A stretch of 64,000 nt of DNA from Marinoscillum sp049115815 (GCA_049115815.1 JAGDZO010000006.1:434001-498000), one strand, 5' to 3'. Positions 1-9,715 are shown, counted from the stretch's first letter. Notes: generated by a model from the sequence alone, not told the origin. Numbers and translations are program-made.

Positions 1-2
1 AC

Positions 3-1211
3 TTTGATGATAAATCCAAAATGTATCATGCTGAAACTCAATATGACTTCACGAGACTTCTAAACAATACTATTGAACTCCAAGCTGGAGCGAGTTTCCG
101 AACTTTCGACCTTAGATCTGAGGGAACGATCTTCCCAGATAAGGATGGCGGAATTCAAATCAATGAATTTGGTGGTTATGTTCAGGCAGCAAAAAGCATA
201 GTGCCAGATATGCTAAAACTTTCTGGTTCTTTGAGATTTGATAAGAATCAAAACTTTAACGGGCAAATTAACCCAAGGATCTCTGCTGTATACACAGTAA
301 AGAAAAATCACAATTTAAGAGTGTCTTATCAAACTGGATTTAGAAATCCAACGACACAAGGTCAGTACATAGACTTGGATATTATTTCAGCAAGACTCTT
401 AGGTGGTTTGGAAGAGAATTATGAGAAATATGCGTTGACCACAAACGGATATGAAGGTGGATCTGTTCTCGCATTTAGAGAAGCGTATTTCAATAATCCT
501 TCAGCAGGAATGGACGCATATTCAGACTTATTGGTTCCTGTCAACTCATTTGATCCAGTGAAGCCTGAAAGGGTCAAATCTGTTGAGGTTGGATATAAAA
601 GTTTAATTGGCAATAAGCTCTTGGTAGATGCTGTCTATTACTATAATGCTTACACCGATTTTATTACGCAGATAAGGATTCACAAAGCATCTGGCGATGC
701 AATTGCAGATGCAAGCGCACTGCCTTCATTGTTGAGCAGCAGCGCTGACAATACCTTTCAGATTTACACAAACCTAGATGACAATGTGACTTCTCAAGGA
801 GCAGCACTAGGATTGACTTATGCTCTTGATGGTGGATATAACTTAGGCGGTAACTATACTTGGAGTAAGTTGATTGGGGGATTTTCTGCTAATGTCCTTT
901 CTGAGTTTAATACGCCTGAGCACAAATTCAACATAAATTTTGGAAACAGAAAGGTCACAGATAATATTGGTTTCAATGTGACCTATAGATGGCAGACCGA
1001 ATTCGAATGGCAGTCGTCTTTTGCCATCGGAGATGTGCCTGCTTATAGTACTGTAGATGCGCAGGTATCGTACAAACTTGACAAGCTGAAATCAGTATTG
1101 AAATTAGGTGGATCTAACCTTCTCAATAAATACTACTTACAGAGCTGGGGAGGTCCTGATATTGGAGGGATTTACTACCTCTCAATCACGTTTGATCAAT
1201 TGATGAATTAA
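3..1211 (+). CDS. TonB-dependent outer-membrane receptor, C-terminal part (5' end outside window)
   Basis: This is the C-terminal half of an outer-membrane beta-barrel receptor. The frame is open from base 3, before the first Met at 21, so the gene starts upstream and the first Met is not a real start. The residues alternate in short amphipathic strands rich in Tyr, Gly and Asn. A typical late-barrel stretch reads LRVSYQTGFRNPTTQGQ, and the end contains the characteristic GGSNLLNKYY. No plug or TonB box is visible because the N-terminus is missing. Such receptors import siderophores, glycans or other large ligands using TonB energy. The substrate cannot be told from this part. A strong terminator follows directly. 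Confidence 0.85.
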   Translation, partial: FDDKSKMYHAETQYDFTRLLNNTIELQAGASFRTFDLRSEGTIFPDKDGGIQINEFGGYVQAAKSIVPDMLKLSGSLRFDKNQNFNGQINPRISAVYTVKKNHNLRVSYQTGFRNPTTQGQYIDLDIISARLLGGLEENYEKYALTTNGYEGGSVLAFREAYFNNPSAGMDAYSDLLVPVNSFDPVKPERVKSVEVGYKSLIGNKLLVDAVYYYNAYTDFITQIRIHKASGDAIADASALPSLLSSSADNTFQIYTNLDDNVTSQGAALGLTYALDGGYNLGGNYTWSKLIGGFSANVLSEFNTPEHKFNINFGNRKVTDNIGFNVTYRWQTEFEWQSSFAIGDVPAYSTVDAQVSYKLDKLKSVLKLGGSNLLNKYYLQSWGGPDIGGIYYLSITFDQLMN

Positions 1212-1236
1212 TCAATTAGAAGTAAAATATAACATG

Positions 1237-1265
1237 AGCCCAATTCACTGGAATTGGGCTTTTTT
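1237..1265 (+). terminator. Rho-independent terminator after TonB receptor
   Basis: A perfect 9-bp stem (AGCCCAATT / AATTGGGCT) with a 6-nt loop is followed by five T. It lies 25 bp after the receptor stop codon and separates it from the ion channel gene. Confidence 0.85.
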
Positions 1266-1288
1266 ATGGATTATATGATATTTGAGCC

Positions 1289-2131
1289 ATGGAAGAAGAG
1301 GAATTTAAGAGATTTAGAAAGATCAGGAACAAGCTTTATGTAATTGTATTTGGAACAGATACTAAGGCAGGTAAGATGTTTGACGTCATCCTGTTAGTGG
1401 CTATTGTCCTGAGCATTTTTGTAGTGATGCTTGAGAGTGTCAATGACATCAAAGGCAATTATGAGCATGTCTTTTATTTTTTGGAATGGTCCTTTACTAT
1501 CATTTTCACCATAGAGTTTCTCCTAAGACTATTTATAACTAGAAAACCTACCAAATATGCTTTTAGCTTTTTTGGTTTGGTTGACTTAATTTCTCTTTTG
1601 CCTACTTACATCAGTTTATTTGTTACTGGTGGTAGCTATTTGGTTGTTATTCGAGCGATAAGGTTACTACGGGTGTTCAGAATATTGAAGCTCTCCAGAT
1701 ACCTAGAAGAGGCAACAGTACTTGCTACTGCTCTGAATAATTCAAAGCGTAAAATTCTTGTGTTTATGGGGGCCGTTTTTACGCTTGTAATGATCACAGG
1801 TACATTGATGTACATGATAGAAGGTGGGGAGAATGGTTTCACCAGTATCCCACGAAGTATCTATTGGGCTGTGGTGACTGTAACTACGGTGGGTTATGGA
1901 GATATAGCCCCTCAGACTGTTATTGGTCAGGCGTTTGCTACTGCTTTGATGCTAGCAGGTTATGCGATTATTGCTGTACCCACAGGGATAATGACCAGTG
2001 AAATCAATAAGGCTGCATTAAAAGATGCAGAGAAATCTGCTAAAGAACTAGCAAATTGTCCTCGTTGTGAAACAGGAAATACCAAGGATTCTATTTATTG
2101 CAAAAGGTGTGGAGAAAAGATGGCTAACTAA
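1289..2131 (+). CDS. Voltage-gated potassium channel (6TM) with C-terminal zinc ribbon
   Basis: Kv-type inner-membrane channel of 280 aa. Six hydrophobic segments run from about residue 30 to 235. The fourth (residues 119-137) has Arg/Lys at every third position, as in a voltage sensor (RAIRLLRVFRILKL). The selectivity filter TVGYGD is at 200-205, between S5 and S6. The short cytoplasmic tail carries two CxxC pairs (Cys257/260 and Cys271/274), which should form a small treble-clef or zinc ribbon. That is unusual for a bacterial Kv channel, whose tails are usually coiled coil, RCK or cNMP domains. ATG start. The gene stands alone between terminators, so it is probably its own transcript. Confidence 0.92.
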   Translation: MEEEEFKRFRKIRNKLYVIVFGTDTKAGKMFDVILLVAIVLSIFVVMLESVNDIKGNYEHVFYFLEWSFTIIFTIEFLLRLFITRKPTKYAFSFFGLVDLISLLPTYISLFVTGGSYLVVIRAIRLLRVFRILKLSRYLEEATVLATALNNSKRKILVFMGAVFTLVMITGTLMYMIEGGENGFTSIPRSIYWAVVTVTTVGYGDIAPQTVIGQAFATALMLAGYAIIAVPTGIMTSEINKAALKDAEKSAKELANCPRCETGNTKDSIYCKRCGEKMAN

Positions 2132-2154
2132 TTCGATTCGACTTAATTGGACAT

Positions 2155-2190
2155 AAAAAAACCTGTACTATTCATAGCACAGGTTTTTTT
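2155..2190. terminator. Bidirectional terminator between K+ channel and FAS1 lipoprotein genes
   Basis: Inverted repeat ACCTGT / ACAGGT, extended inside by CTA/TAG after one mismatch, with a tetraloop. It is flanked by seven A on the left and seven T on the right, so it can end transcripts from both converging genes. Confidence 0.85.
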
Positions 2191-2207
2191 GTATCAAATT
2201 AATTTCA

Positions 2208-3269
2208 CTATTGAGGTGGAGTCAATACTCCAGCAATTACGTGAATTTGTCCATTAGATGTAACAAGAGCATCACTAGCTGTTGAAGGAACAGCTACTTG
2301 AGCTTCAGGCGTTGTATCTCCATTTGAATCAATTGCTATACCTGTTAGAATTCCTTTTGCAGGATCAGTAGGTGCGTCAGTAGTCAATACAGTAAGAGGC
2401 GCTCCAGATGCAGAAGTAAAAGAAGCTCCCGCTGTTAAGTCCGCAGGTCCAACATCACTTAAAACAACATGTGTAGCAAGTATTCCATACCATTGTTGAG
2501 CTGTGAAACTATCAGCAGTCAAAGAACCAGCTTCGAAAGTTCCGTTAGTTGGAGCAAAGATTGTATGGGAAGTAGTTCCAGCTAAAACACCAAGTAACGA
2601 AGGAATTTGATCACTAGTCGCAGCATACTCCTCAGATTTCAATATGGCGCTTGCTAACATGCTGAAATCAGAACCTAAGAGAATAGCTCCAGAAGTTTTA
2701 CCCAAGTTTGGAGTCAAAGTAGCACCTACAGATGGTGGAATTAGCACTGATCCTACAGTATGGATTACTCCATTAGTAGCTTTTATGTTCGTTTCCAAAA
2801 CCACAATCGCAGCATTAGAAGAACCAGTTAGCAACGTTCCATCAGCATTAACTGTGATCGCTTCATTTCCCTCACTCGCAGTAGCTATGCTAGCACCAGA
2901 AGTCAATGCACTTGATTCATAACGAGTAGTAGAGACGTGGTAAGCCAAAACATTCTTGATGATCAATGGATTGATCGAAGTAATGTTAGAAGGGAAACCA
3001 GGAGTCTGAAGCAATCCTACGAATGCATCATTGGTAGGAGCAAATACTGTAAAATCACCGTCACCACTTAATAAGCCTACTAAGTCAGGATAAACGCTTA
3101 AGTATTTAGCCAAAGAATCAAGACCAGGAGTTGAAGTAGCTATTTCTACAATGGTCATTGTAGGAGCTGGCTCCTCATCATCTTCACCACAGCTTGTAGT
3201 GAATAAAAGCCCAAATACAACCGTTAGCATAGCTAAGGCTTTCAATGGATTAATCGTGTTTTTCATCAT
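2208..3269 (-). CDS. Lipoprotein with two fasciclin (FAS1) domains
   Basis: Secreted lipoprotein of 353 aa. The N-terminus has a basic stretch, a hydrophobic core and a lipobox ending TTSCG, so Cys27 is the lipid-modified residue. A short acidic/Pro linker (DDEEPAPT) follows. Two FAS1 domains come next, each with the H1-type motif: FTVFAPTNDAF in the first and HTIFAPTNGTF in the second. FAS1 domains mediate adhesion or protein-protein contacts at the cell surface. I place the start at the ATG at 3269. The longer frame begins with TTG at 3278 and adds only three residues. The acidic residues just after the lipid Cys may favour export to the cell surface in this phylum (inference). Confidence 0.88.
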   Translation of the reverse strand: MMKNTINPLKALAMLTVVFGLLFTTSCGEDDEEPAPTMTIVEIATSTPGLDSLAKYLSVYPDLVGLLSGDGDFTVFAPTNDAFVGLLQTPGFPSNITSINPLIIKNVLAYHVSTTRYESSALTSGASIATASEGNEAITVNADGTLLTGSSNAAIVVLETNIKATNGVIHTVGSVLIPPSVGATLTPNLGKTSGAILLGSDFSMLASAILKSEEYAATSDQIPSLLGVLAGTTSHTIFAPTNGTFEAGSLTADSFTAQQWYGILATHVVLSDVGPADLTAGASFTSASGAPLTVLTTDAPTDPAKGILTGIAIDSNGDTTPEAQVAVPSTASDALVTSNGQIHVIAGVLTPPQ

Positions 3270-3440
3270 CTTCTTCAAATTTTGTTTAGTCGTGTAATTT
3301 ATAATGTTAACCTAACAAGGTCAAAATTGTAATGTTCATAAATTTAGTAATAAAATTAGTATGCGTGCATAACATATTTGTAATAATATCCTTTTTGAGA
3401 TGAAAGCTGTCAATTTTGTCTCTTCTGTAGATTAGTCAAA

Positions 3441-3471
3441 TTTGATATACCATATTCATTGAGTACTTTTA
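3441..3471 (+). promoter_or_regulatory. Possible promoter of the DUF1800 gene
   Basis: TTTG (3441-3444), a 19-bp spacer and TACTTTTA (3464-3471) resemble the Bacteroidota -33/-7 promoter with one mismatch. The predicted transcript start falls on the GTG start codon itself, so either the mRNA is leaderless or one of the two assignments is off. Confidence 0.35.
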
Positions 3472-3475
3472 TTAG

Positions 3476-5215
3476 GTGACTTATCAGAATCTCAACATAA
3501 TAGATAAAGAGAATTGGCTTCCTAAAAACTATCAGGAGATAGTTGACAAGTTTAGAAAACAGCCATCAGCAAAGCTTAATTTGGAGGTCAGTACCCAAGG
3601 TGCAAGAGTAGTAGTTCGTTCTGCAGGTTTAAACCGGATAGGCGACCAGATGACAAAATCGCAGAAGATACATCTACTCAAACGGACGCTCTTTGGAATC
3701 AAAAAGCGTGATTTAAAAGCAATTGATGACTTAAATCTCGATGAAGCATTAGCACTGCTATTTACTCAATCAGAGTTAACTCCGCCTATCAATGATTATG
3801 ACGATAGTGAAGAGGGAATTAATGATCCCGACGTGGCCTTTGGCGAAACGTGGGTGAATGCTAAGCATGGAGGTGATTACGAAGGACCTAGGACAGTTTC
3901 GCTAAAGACGTGGATGATCAGGAATATGGTAAATCAGTCAACTAGTCTGGAACAAAAGATGCTGCTTTTCTGGCACAATTTATTGCCTGTGAAAATGTGG
4001 GATGTATTCTATGGAAAGTTGGGGTATGCTTATATAGAGATGATCAGGAGTTTCGCTTTTGGAAATTTTAAAGCACTAATTAAGAGCTTGACTTTGGATA
4101 ACGCCATGTTGCTATTTTTAAATGGAGCCTTCAACAATAAAGAGGCACCGGATGAGAATTACGCAAGAGAACTTCAAGAGTTATTTTGTATTGGTAAGGG
4201 ACCAAATAGTCAATATACAGAGGAAGATGTAAGAGCGGCGGCACGTGTGTTGACGGGTTGGACCCTGGATTGGGATAATATAATGGCTGAAGAAAATCAC
4301 AATTCAGTTTTTTATCCGTCATTACATGACACATCGGACAAAACCTTTTCAGCTTTTTATGGAAATAAGGTCATTGAGGGTAGGACAGGGGCTGCTGGAA
4401 CCGAGGAGCTGGATGAGTTGATTGATATGATTTTTGACAATGATGAGACAGCACTGTATATCTGCAGACGACTTTATCAATTCTTTGTCTATTCAGAGAT
4501 AGGTGAACAAACTGAACAAAACGTTATCATCCCTCTGGCCACTATCTTTCGCAACAATAATTATGAAATAAAGCCGGTATTGGAAGTGCTCTTGAGTAGC
4601 GAACACTTCTACGATGAGTCGAATATTGGATCTACAATTAAATCACCAACAGATTTTTTAATCGGATTATGGCGAACATTGGAAGTACAGGGCGTAGAAG
4701 ATAGTGATCTCACATTGAATTACAGACAATACCAAAGCTTCCTTTGGAACATGGCCAATTTTGGAATGGAGATAGGTGACCCACCAAGTGTGGCAGGGTG
4801 GCCTGCATATTACCAGGCTCCATCTTACGACAAATATTGGGTAACTACGGATACTATTGCGGCTAGAGCTATAACAAGTGACTCGTTGCTCTATTGGGGA
4901 ATGTGGGTTACCAATGAATTGACAGTTGCGGCTGATTTGGTTCATTTTCTTGAGCAACTAGAACATCCCGAAGACCCGAACAAAATGATTCAAGAATCAG
5001 CTGAGTTGTTTCTTGGAATTGACCTGGAACAGAAAGTCCTGGATAGTATCAAAACAATATTGCTTTCTGGTCAGCAAACTGATGATTACTGGACGACTGC
5101 ATGGATGCAACTACAGCAAAATCCCAGCGATGAATCTTATAGAATGGTGGTGGAATCGCGTTTGAAAGCGACATTTCAGCATTTATTGCAGTTAGGAGAA
5201 GCTCAATTAATGTAA
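3476..5215 (+). CDS. DUF1800 family protein
   Basis: 579 aa. It matches the DUF1800 family, marked by LLKRTLFGIKKRDL near the start, ARELQELFCIGKGPNSQYTE in the middle and ARVLTGW, then GDPPSVAGWPAY near the end. The biochemical function of the family is unknown. Members are almost always paired with a DUF1501 gene, as here (5-bp gap), so the two products probably act together. No signal peptide is visible in the translated start. The start is GTG, directly after an in-frame stop. The only alternative ATG is 58 codons later and would cut before the conserved domain, so GTG is preferred. Confidence 0.85.
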   Translation: MTYQNLNIIDKENWLPKNYQEIVDKFRKQPSAKLNLEVSTQGARVVVRSAGLNRIGDQMTKSQKIHLLKRTLFGIKKRDLKAIDDLNLDEALALLFTQSELTPPINDYDDSEEGINDPDVAFGETWVNAKHGGDYEGPRTVSLKTWMIRNMVNQSTSLEQKMLLFWHNLLPVKMWDVFYGKLGYAYIEMIRSFAFGNFKALIKSLTLDNAMLLFLNGAFNNKEAPDENYARELQELFCIGKGPNSQYTEEDVRAAARVLTGWTLDWDNIMAEENHNSVFYPSLHDTSDKTFSAFYGNKVIEGRTGAAGTEELDELIDMIFDNDETALYICRRLYQFFVYSEIGEQTEQNVIIPLATIFRNNNYEIKPVLEVLLSSEHFYDESNIGSTIKSPTDFLIGLWRTLEVQGVEDSDLTLNYRQYQSFLWNMANFGMEIGDPPSVAGWPAYYQAPSYDKYWVTTDTIAARAITSDSLLYWGMWVTNELTVAADLVHFLEQLEHPEDPNKMIQESAELFLGIDLEQKVLDSIKTILLSGQQTDDYWTTAWMQLQQNPSDESYRMVVESRLKATFQHLLQLGEAQLM

Positions 5216-5220
5216 AAACT

Positions 5221-6768
5221 ATGAAGCGACGATCCTTTCTTAGACATCTTTCTCATTCTCTGGCAGTGCCAGGGGTTGTTGGGTCTATGGGATTTAAGAT
5301 GCCCGATCATTCTTTAGAAAAGCTACTAAGAATGGCTTCAGATGATGGTAAGGTATTGGTTATGATTTATTTGGACGGAGGAAATGATGGCTTAAATACA
5401 GTTGTTCCCTTAGACCAACTATCTGCGCTAAACAAAGTACGCCCTCACGTTATTCTTCCGGAAGATAAGCTCATCAAATTGTCAGATGCTGAAATTGGAT
5501 TACATCCGGCCATGTCTGGTCTTAAATCATTGTATGATGAGGATAGGTTTCAGATTATTCAAAATGTGGGATATGCGCAGCAGAACTATTCTCACTTCAG
5601 GTCCACCGACATTTGGATGAGTGCATCGGATTCTGATCAATTGGTCAATACGGGCTGGGGAGGACGTATGTTGAATGATCGGTATGCTGGCTTTCCCGAT
5701 AACTATCCTTCAGAGGAGATGCCTGATCCTTTAGCTGTTGAAATTGGGTTTGGAAATTCGTTGATTTTTCAAGGCCCTCAGTCTGCCATGGGTATGGTGA
5801 TCAATGATCCAGACTTTTTCTATCAATTGGTAAACAATGAAGAACAGGAAGCTCCTGAAACTCCGGCAGGAGATAAGTTGAAATTTTTAAGGTTGATTGC
5901 ACGTCAATCCCAACAATATGGTCAGGTAGTCAAAGCTGCAGCTGAGCGAGTTACATCTCAAGCCAATTACCCTCAGACATTTATCGCGCAGCAATTAAAG
6001 ATTGTCAGTCAGCTTATAGCGGGAGGTCTTCAAACGCCACTTTATTTAGTTCGCCTGGGAGGATTTGATACACATGATGCTCAGGTAGAAGCCTCCGATC
6101 ATACCACAGGAGAGCATGCCACTTTATTGACCGAGCTCAATGATGCGATTATGGCATTTATGAGTGATTTAGAAAAACAAGGAACAGATGATCGAGTAAC
6201 CGGAATGACTTTTTCCGAATTCGGTAGAAGAATAGTTTCTAACGCCAGCCTCGGTACCGATCATGGCTCAGCTGCTCCAATGTTTGTATTCGGTAATGCT
6301 GTAAGGGGAGGGGTAACTGGAAGTAACCCACAAATATCTAGCAATTCTGATTATGATGACAATCTACCCTGGGAATATGATTTTAGACAAATCTATGCTT
6401 CCGTGATTTCTCAATGGTTAGGAGCTGACCAAACTCAGCTTGACAACTCCCTACTCAAGAACTTTGAACAAATAGATATAATTGGGGTCCGCCAGAAACA
6501 ATTGAGTGTTCGGTCCGAAGAGCATGGACTTATTGTTTTTCCAAACCCCGTCTCAGATCTTGCTCACATAAGAGTTAATCCAACAACCGAGCCTGTATCC
6601 ATCGAAGTATTAAACTTGGAAGGGAAATCAATCCGAAGCATTTATCACGGAAGCATTCTATCCAATAAGGATATTTCTTGGGATGCAAGTACACTGCCAC
6701 CCGGCAGGTATTTTGTCATCGTACGAGGACAATCCACCCGTCGGGTTTTTAGCATTTCTAAGCGATAA
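5221..6768 (+). CDS. DUF1501 family exported protein with Tat-like signal and type IX sorting domain
   Basis: 515 aa. DUF1501 proteins belong to the alkaline phosphatase/sulfatase-like fold. Family motifs seen are YLDGGNDGLNT near residue 45, HPAMSGL, and FSEFGRR...GTDHGSAAPMFVFG in the second half. The N-terminus has KRRSFLRHL followed by a weak hydrophobic stretch, which fits a twin-arginine signal. Residues 437-515 form a type A type IX secretion sorting domain: IVFPNPVSD, then alternating strands, and a basic end (RRVFSISKR). The protein should therefore cross the inner membrane folded and then be secreted or anchored by the gliding-linked system. It is cotranscribed with the DUF1800 gene. 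Its stop codon abuts the stop of the opposing gene. Confidence 0.9.
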   Translation: MKRRSFLRHLSHSLAVPGVVGSMGFKMPDHSLEKLLRMASDDGKVLVMIYLDGGNDGLNTVVPLDQLSALNKVRPHVILPEDKLIKLSDAEIGLHPAMSGLKSLYDEDRFQIIQNVGYAQQNYSHFRSTDIWMSASDSDQLVNTGWGGRMLNDRYAGFPDNYPSEEMPDPLAVEIGFGNSLIFQGPQSAMGMVINDPDFFYQLVNNEEQEAPETPAGDKLKFLRLIARQSQQYGQVVKAAAERVTSQANYPQTFIAQQLKIVSQLIAGGLQTPLYLVRLGGFDTHDAQVEASDHTTGEHATLLTELNDAIMAFMSDLEKQGTDDRVTGMTFSEFGRRIVSNASLGTDHGSAAPMFVFGNAVRGGVTGSNPQISSNSDYDDNLPWEYDFRQIYASVISQWLGADQTQLDNSLLKNFEQIDIIGVRQKQLSVRSEEHGLIVFPNPVSDLAHIRVNPTTEPVSIEVLNLEGKSIRSIYHGSILSNKDISWDASTLPPGRYFVIVRGQSTRRVFSISKR

Positions 6769-9675
6769 TTACTCGCTTCCTTTTCTTTTTGGTCTAGCCT
6801 TCGGCTCCTTTATTTCAAAAGTCTCAGATGCTGAAATGTCATTACCAGATACTTGTAAAGTATATGTTCCGCTAGTCAAATAGTACAGACTGTTCTCCTT
6901 TGCTTTCTTCGTGGCGTCAGATTCTTCAGCACTAATCAAATTTGAAAAAGCATCTTCCGAAATTGTCAGATCATATTCCCAATAATTCAAGCCAGCATCA
7001 AGCTCAATGCTAAATTCTGCAACTTTTAAACTATCCTTAGATATCTCTACTTGAGCAGTTTGCTTTTGTTTAGCATAAATCTCGACTATTACAGAGGGCT
7101 CTCTAAAGCCGTCCCAATGCCAGTTGCCTTTGTTACCCCAATTTTCCGAAAAGGTTAATTCCTCAATTGGAAAGACTTTTAGGCCATCAGAAATCTCTGT
7201 GATAGACTGAATGCTTGAAACGTCAGCTATATAGATAGACCTGCCATGGGTTCCAATAACTAGGTCCTTGTCACGTGGGTGAATGACCAAATCATGAATG
7301 GGTACTGCTGGTAAACCTTCACTGAAAGCCATAAATGAGCTTCCCCCATCAACGGAAACATAAACGCCATGATCAGTCCCTACATAGATTATTTTCTCAT
7401 TTTCTGGGTCTTCTTTGATTACGTTGACTGGCTCCTTTGGTAGATCTAATCCTATTTGATTCCAAGAAGAGCCGTAATCAGTAGATTTATAAACCAAAGC
7501 AGAAAAGTCGTCAGATCTATACCCATTCAAGCTTGCGTATACGGTGCCTTCCTGATGCGCAGAAGCAGTAACTCTACTCACCCAGTAGTCTTGAGGTAGG
7601 TTACCGCTTACTTTATTCCAATTTTGTCCTGCGTCTTTACTTACGTGAATCAGTCCGTCATCGCTTCCTACATAGATCAACCCAAACCTGAGTGGAGATT
7701 CGGTTATCGTGGTTAGAGTCCCAAAAGCAACGTCACCTTTTTTTCCACCGTTGGTAAGATCACCAGATAGTGTCTCAAAATCATCCCCTTGATTCATAGA
7801 TCGATGAAACTTGTTGCTGCCGAAATACACTATATCTTGATTGTGTGAAGAGAGCATAATAGGGGACTGCCAATTCCATCTGAAAGGAGCTTCTCCGAGT
7901 TGGTGTTTTGGTGTTATATATTTTCTTTTTCCTGAAGCCGTATTGACTCTGAAGTAATTGCCGAATTGGTAACCCACATAGACGGTCTCATTAGTACGCG
8001 TGTCAATAGCCACCTGCATACCATCACCACCCATTAGCGCCTCATATGGGTATTTCCCATCTCCCTGCCAGCTTCTACTATAAGTGTAGGTGCTTGGACC
8101 CTTCCATGTTCCATTGTCCTGAAGTCCGCCATACACATTGTAAGGCTCAGCCATGTCTACATTTACTGAGTAAAACTGTCCCACTGCAGTGGAATTACAT
8201 TTGTTCCAAGTTTTACCATAATCGTAAGAAATATTCACACCTCCATCATTACCGTTGATCAAATGCCCTGAACGATTTGGGTTAAGCCATAATGCGTGAT
8301 GATCGGCGTGCACGTTTTCCATCTCCGTAATCTCCCACGTTTTGCCACCATCCATCGATTTGACGAGCGGCACACCCATGGTATAAAGAATGTCTGAGTT
8401 TTGTTCATCCACTCTGATTTGACCAAAATAGTATCCATATGAAAACACCAAGGACTCTATAGTTCCTTCGTGAGTTTTGGTCCAAGTGTCTCCGCTATTG
8501 GTGGATACATATACCTCTGCGCCTTTTACAGGCGTATCAAATAGGAGCGAATTGGCATCTTCTAGATAAATGACCAAATCCTGCGGTTTCACTTTACCTG
8601 ATTTCACATCCATTTTGAGATCTACAGCATTGACTTCCTCTGGAAAATATTCTCTATCCAAAAAGTCATTGATATCATCATTTTCCAATCCGTCGAATGC
8701 TTCGTTGCTGATAGATCTTAATAGTTCTCTTGTCACGGGAAATGTTTCTTTTTCTTCATCAGCTCGTCTATCCTGATTATCCAAAATCGCGTAAATCATT
8801 CCTGGAGTGGCAGCAGCATATGCTAGGCCAATTCTGCCCGTACCAGAAGTATCAGGAAAACCATTGTCCCCAGAAGAAATGTTAACCCAAGTAACACCAC
8901 CGTTTGTAGATCTAAAAATTGCGGATCCATCACCTGCTTCCTCAAAATTCCAAGCGGTACGTCCTTTATCCCAGGCCGCAGCGATCAGTTCATCTGGATT
9001 GTTCGGGTTGATGCTCAATTCTACAATCCCTGTCTGATTATTTACGAACAAAGTCTTTTCCCATGATTTTCCTCCATCAGCTGATCTGTAGATTCCATTA
9101 GCATCACTTTTAGAATACAAATGGCCCAATGAAGCCACCCAAATGATGTCTGAGTTCGTCGGGTGAACAACCACTCGACCAATATGATGACTCTCTTCAA
9201 GCCCCAGGTGCTCCCAATTCTTTCCATTGTCAGTTGACTTATAAACACCATAGCCAGCATAAGACGACCTGCTAGAGTTGTTCTCTCCACTTCCTACATA
9301 GATGACGCCAGTGTTCCAATCGACGGCTATATCACCAATCGTCATGACTATTTCATTATCAAATATTGGTTCGAATGATATCCCTTCATTTTTGGTTTCC
9401 CAAAGTCCTCCAGAAGCATAAGCAACATAAAAGTGAGTTGGATCCGTTGGGTTCACTTCCAAATCGACCACTCTTCCACTCATGATAGTAGGGCCAACAT
9501 TTCGAAAAGGTATGTTTTTGACCAGTGAGTTTTCCTGAAGTTTTTGTCTTTGAAGGTAACCTTCCCATCGTTCAGCTGCGCTAGTAACCTTTGGATAGAT
9601 TTTTTTGGATTTTTGTGCAGTTAGCTGACTAGTAGAAATCAAAAGAACAATCAGAACTGGGAATAAGTATTTCAT
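6769..9675 (-). CDS. Exported VPS10/BNR-repeat propeller protein (glycosyl hydrolase-like family)
   Basis: 968 aa with a clear signal peptide (hydrophobic 1-18, cleavage near TAQ). The body is built of repeated Asp-box/BNR-type blades: YKSTDNGKNWEHLG, YRSADGGKSWEK, FRSTNGGVTWVN, YVSTNSGDTWTK, VKSMDGGKTWE, YKSTDYGSSWNQ, YVSVDGGSSFMA. This resembles the sortilin/VPS10-type ten-bladed propeller and the family often named glycosyl hydrolase in environmental bacteria. A further beta domain follows at the C-terminus. Catalytic activity is not established for the family and no active site can be named here. No type IX sorting tail is seen. The protein ends with a basic stretch (KARPKRKGSE). Confidence 0.85.
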   Translation of the reverse strand: MKYLFPVLIVLLISTSQLTAQKSKKIYPKVTSAAERWEGYLQRQKLQENSLVKNIPFRNVGPTIMSGRVVDLEVNPTDPTHFYVAYASGGLWETKNEGISFEPIFDNEIVMTIGDIAVDWNTGVIYVGSGENNSSRSSYAGYGVYKSTDNGKNWEHLGLEESHHIGRVVVHPTNSDIIWVASLGHLYSKSDANGIYRSADGGKSWEKTLFVNNQTGIVELSINPNNPDELIAAAWDKGRTAWNFEEAGDGSAIFRSTNGGVTWVNISSGDNGFPDTSGTGRIGLAYAAATPGMIYAILDNQDRRADEEKETFPVTRELLRSISNEAFDGLENDDINDFLDREYFPEEVNAVDLKMDVKSGKVKPQDLVIYLEDANSLLFDTPVKGAEVYVSTNSGDTWTKTHEGTIESLVFSYGYYFGQIRVDEQNSDILYTMGVPLVKSMDGGKTWEITEMENVHADHHALWLNPNRSGHLINGNDGGVNISYDYGKTWNKCNSTAVGQFYSVNVDMAEPYNVYGGLQDNGTWKGPSTYTYSRSWQGDGKYPYEALMGGDGMQVAIDTRTNETVYVGYQFGNYFRVNTASGKRKYITPKHQLGEAPFRWNWQSPIMLSSHNQDIVYFGSNKFHRSMNQGDDFETLSGDLTNGGKKGDVAFGTLTTITESPLRFGLIYVGSDDGLIHVSKDAGQNWNKVSGNLPQDYWVSRVTASAHQEGTVYASLNGYRSDDFSALVYKSTDYGSSWNQIGLDLPKEPVNVIKEDPENEKIIYVGTDHGVYVSVDGGSSFMAFSEGLPAVPIHDLVIHPRDKDLVIGTHGRSIYIADVSSIQSITEISDGLKVFPIEELTFSENWGNKGNWHWDGFREPSVIVEIYAKQKQTAQVEISKDSLKVAEFSIELDAGLNYWEYDLTISEDAFSNLISAEESDATKKAKENSLYYLTSGTYTLQVSGNDISASETFEIKEPKARPKRKGSE

Positions 9676-9685
9676 GCTTGGGTTA

Positions 9686-9715
9686 TTGTAAGTGTCCGTA
9701 ATTATACTAATTTTC
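9686..9715 (+). promoter_or_regulatory. Possible promoter of arsC
   Basis: TTG (9686-9688), 19 bp, then TAATTTTC (9708-9715), one mismatch from TAnnTTTG. The predicted start of transcription lies about 18 nt before the ATG at 9740. This argues against the longer reading of the gene from 9692. Confidence 0.35.

Noticed and set aside
3279..3475. RNA gene in the 197-bp gap
   Set aside because: AT-rich, with no clover-leaf, TFC loop or stable fold visible. The same holds for the other gaps above 100 bp.
8570..9037. Forward reading frames opposite the propeller gene
   Set aside because: They lie wholly inside the 968-aa reverse gene and show no domain; shadow frames.
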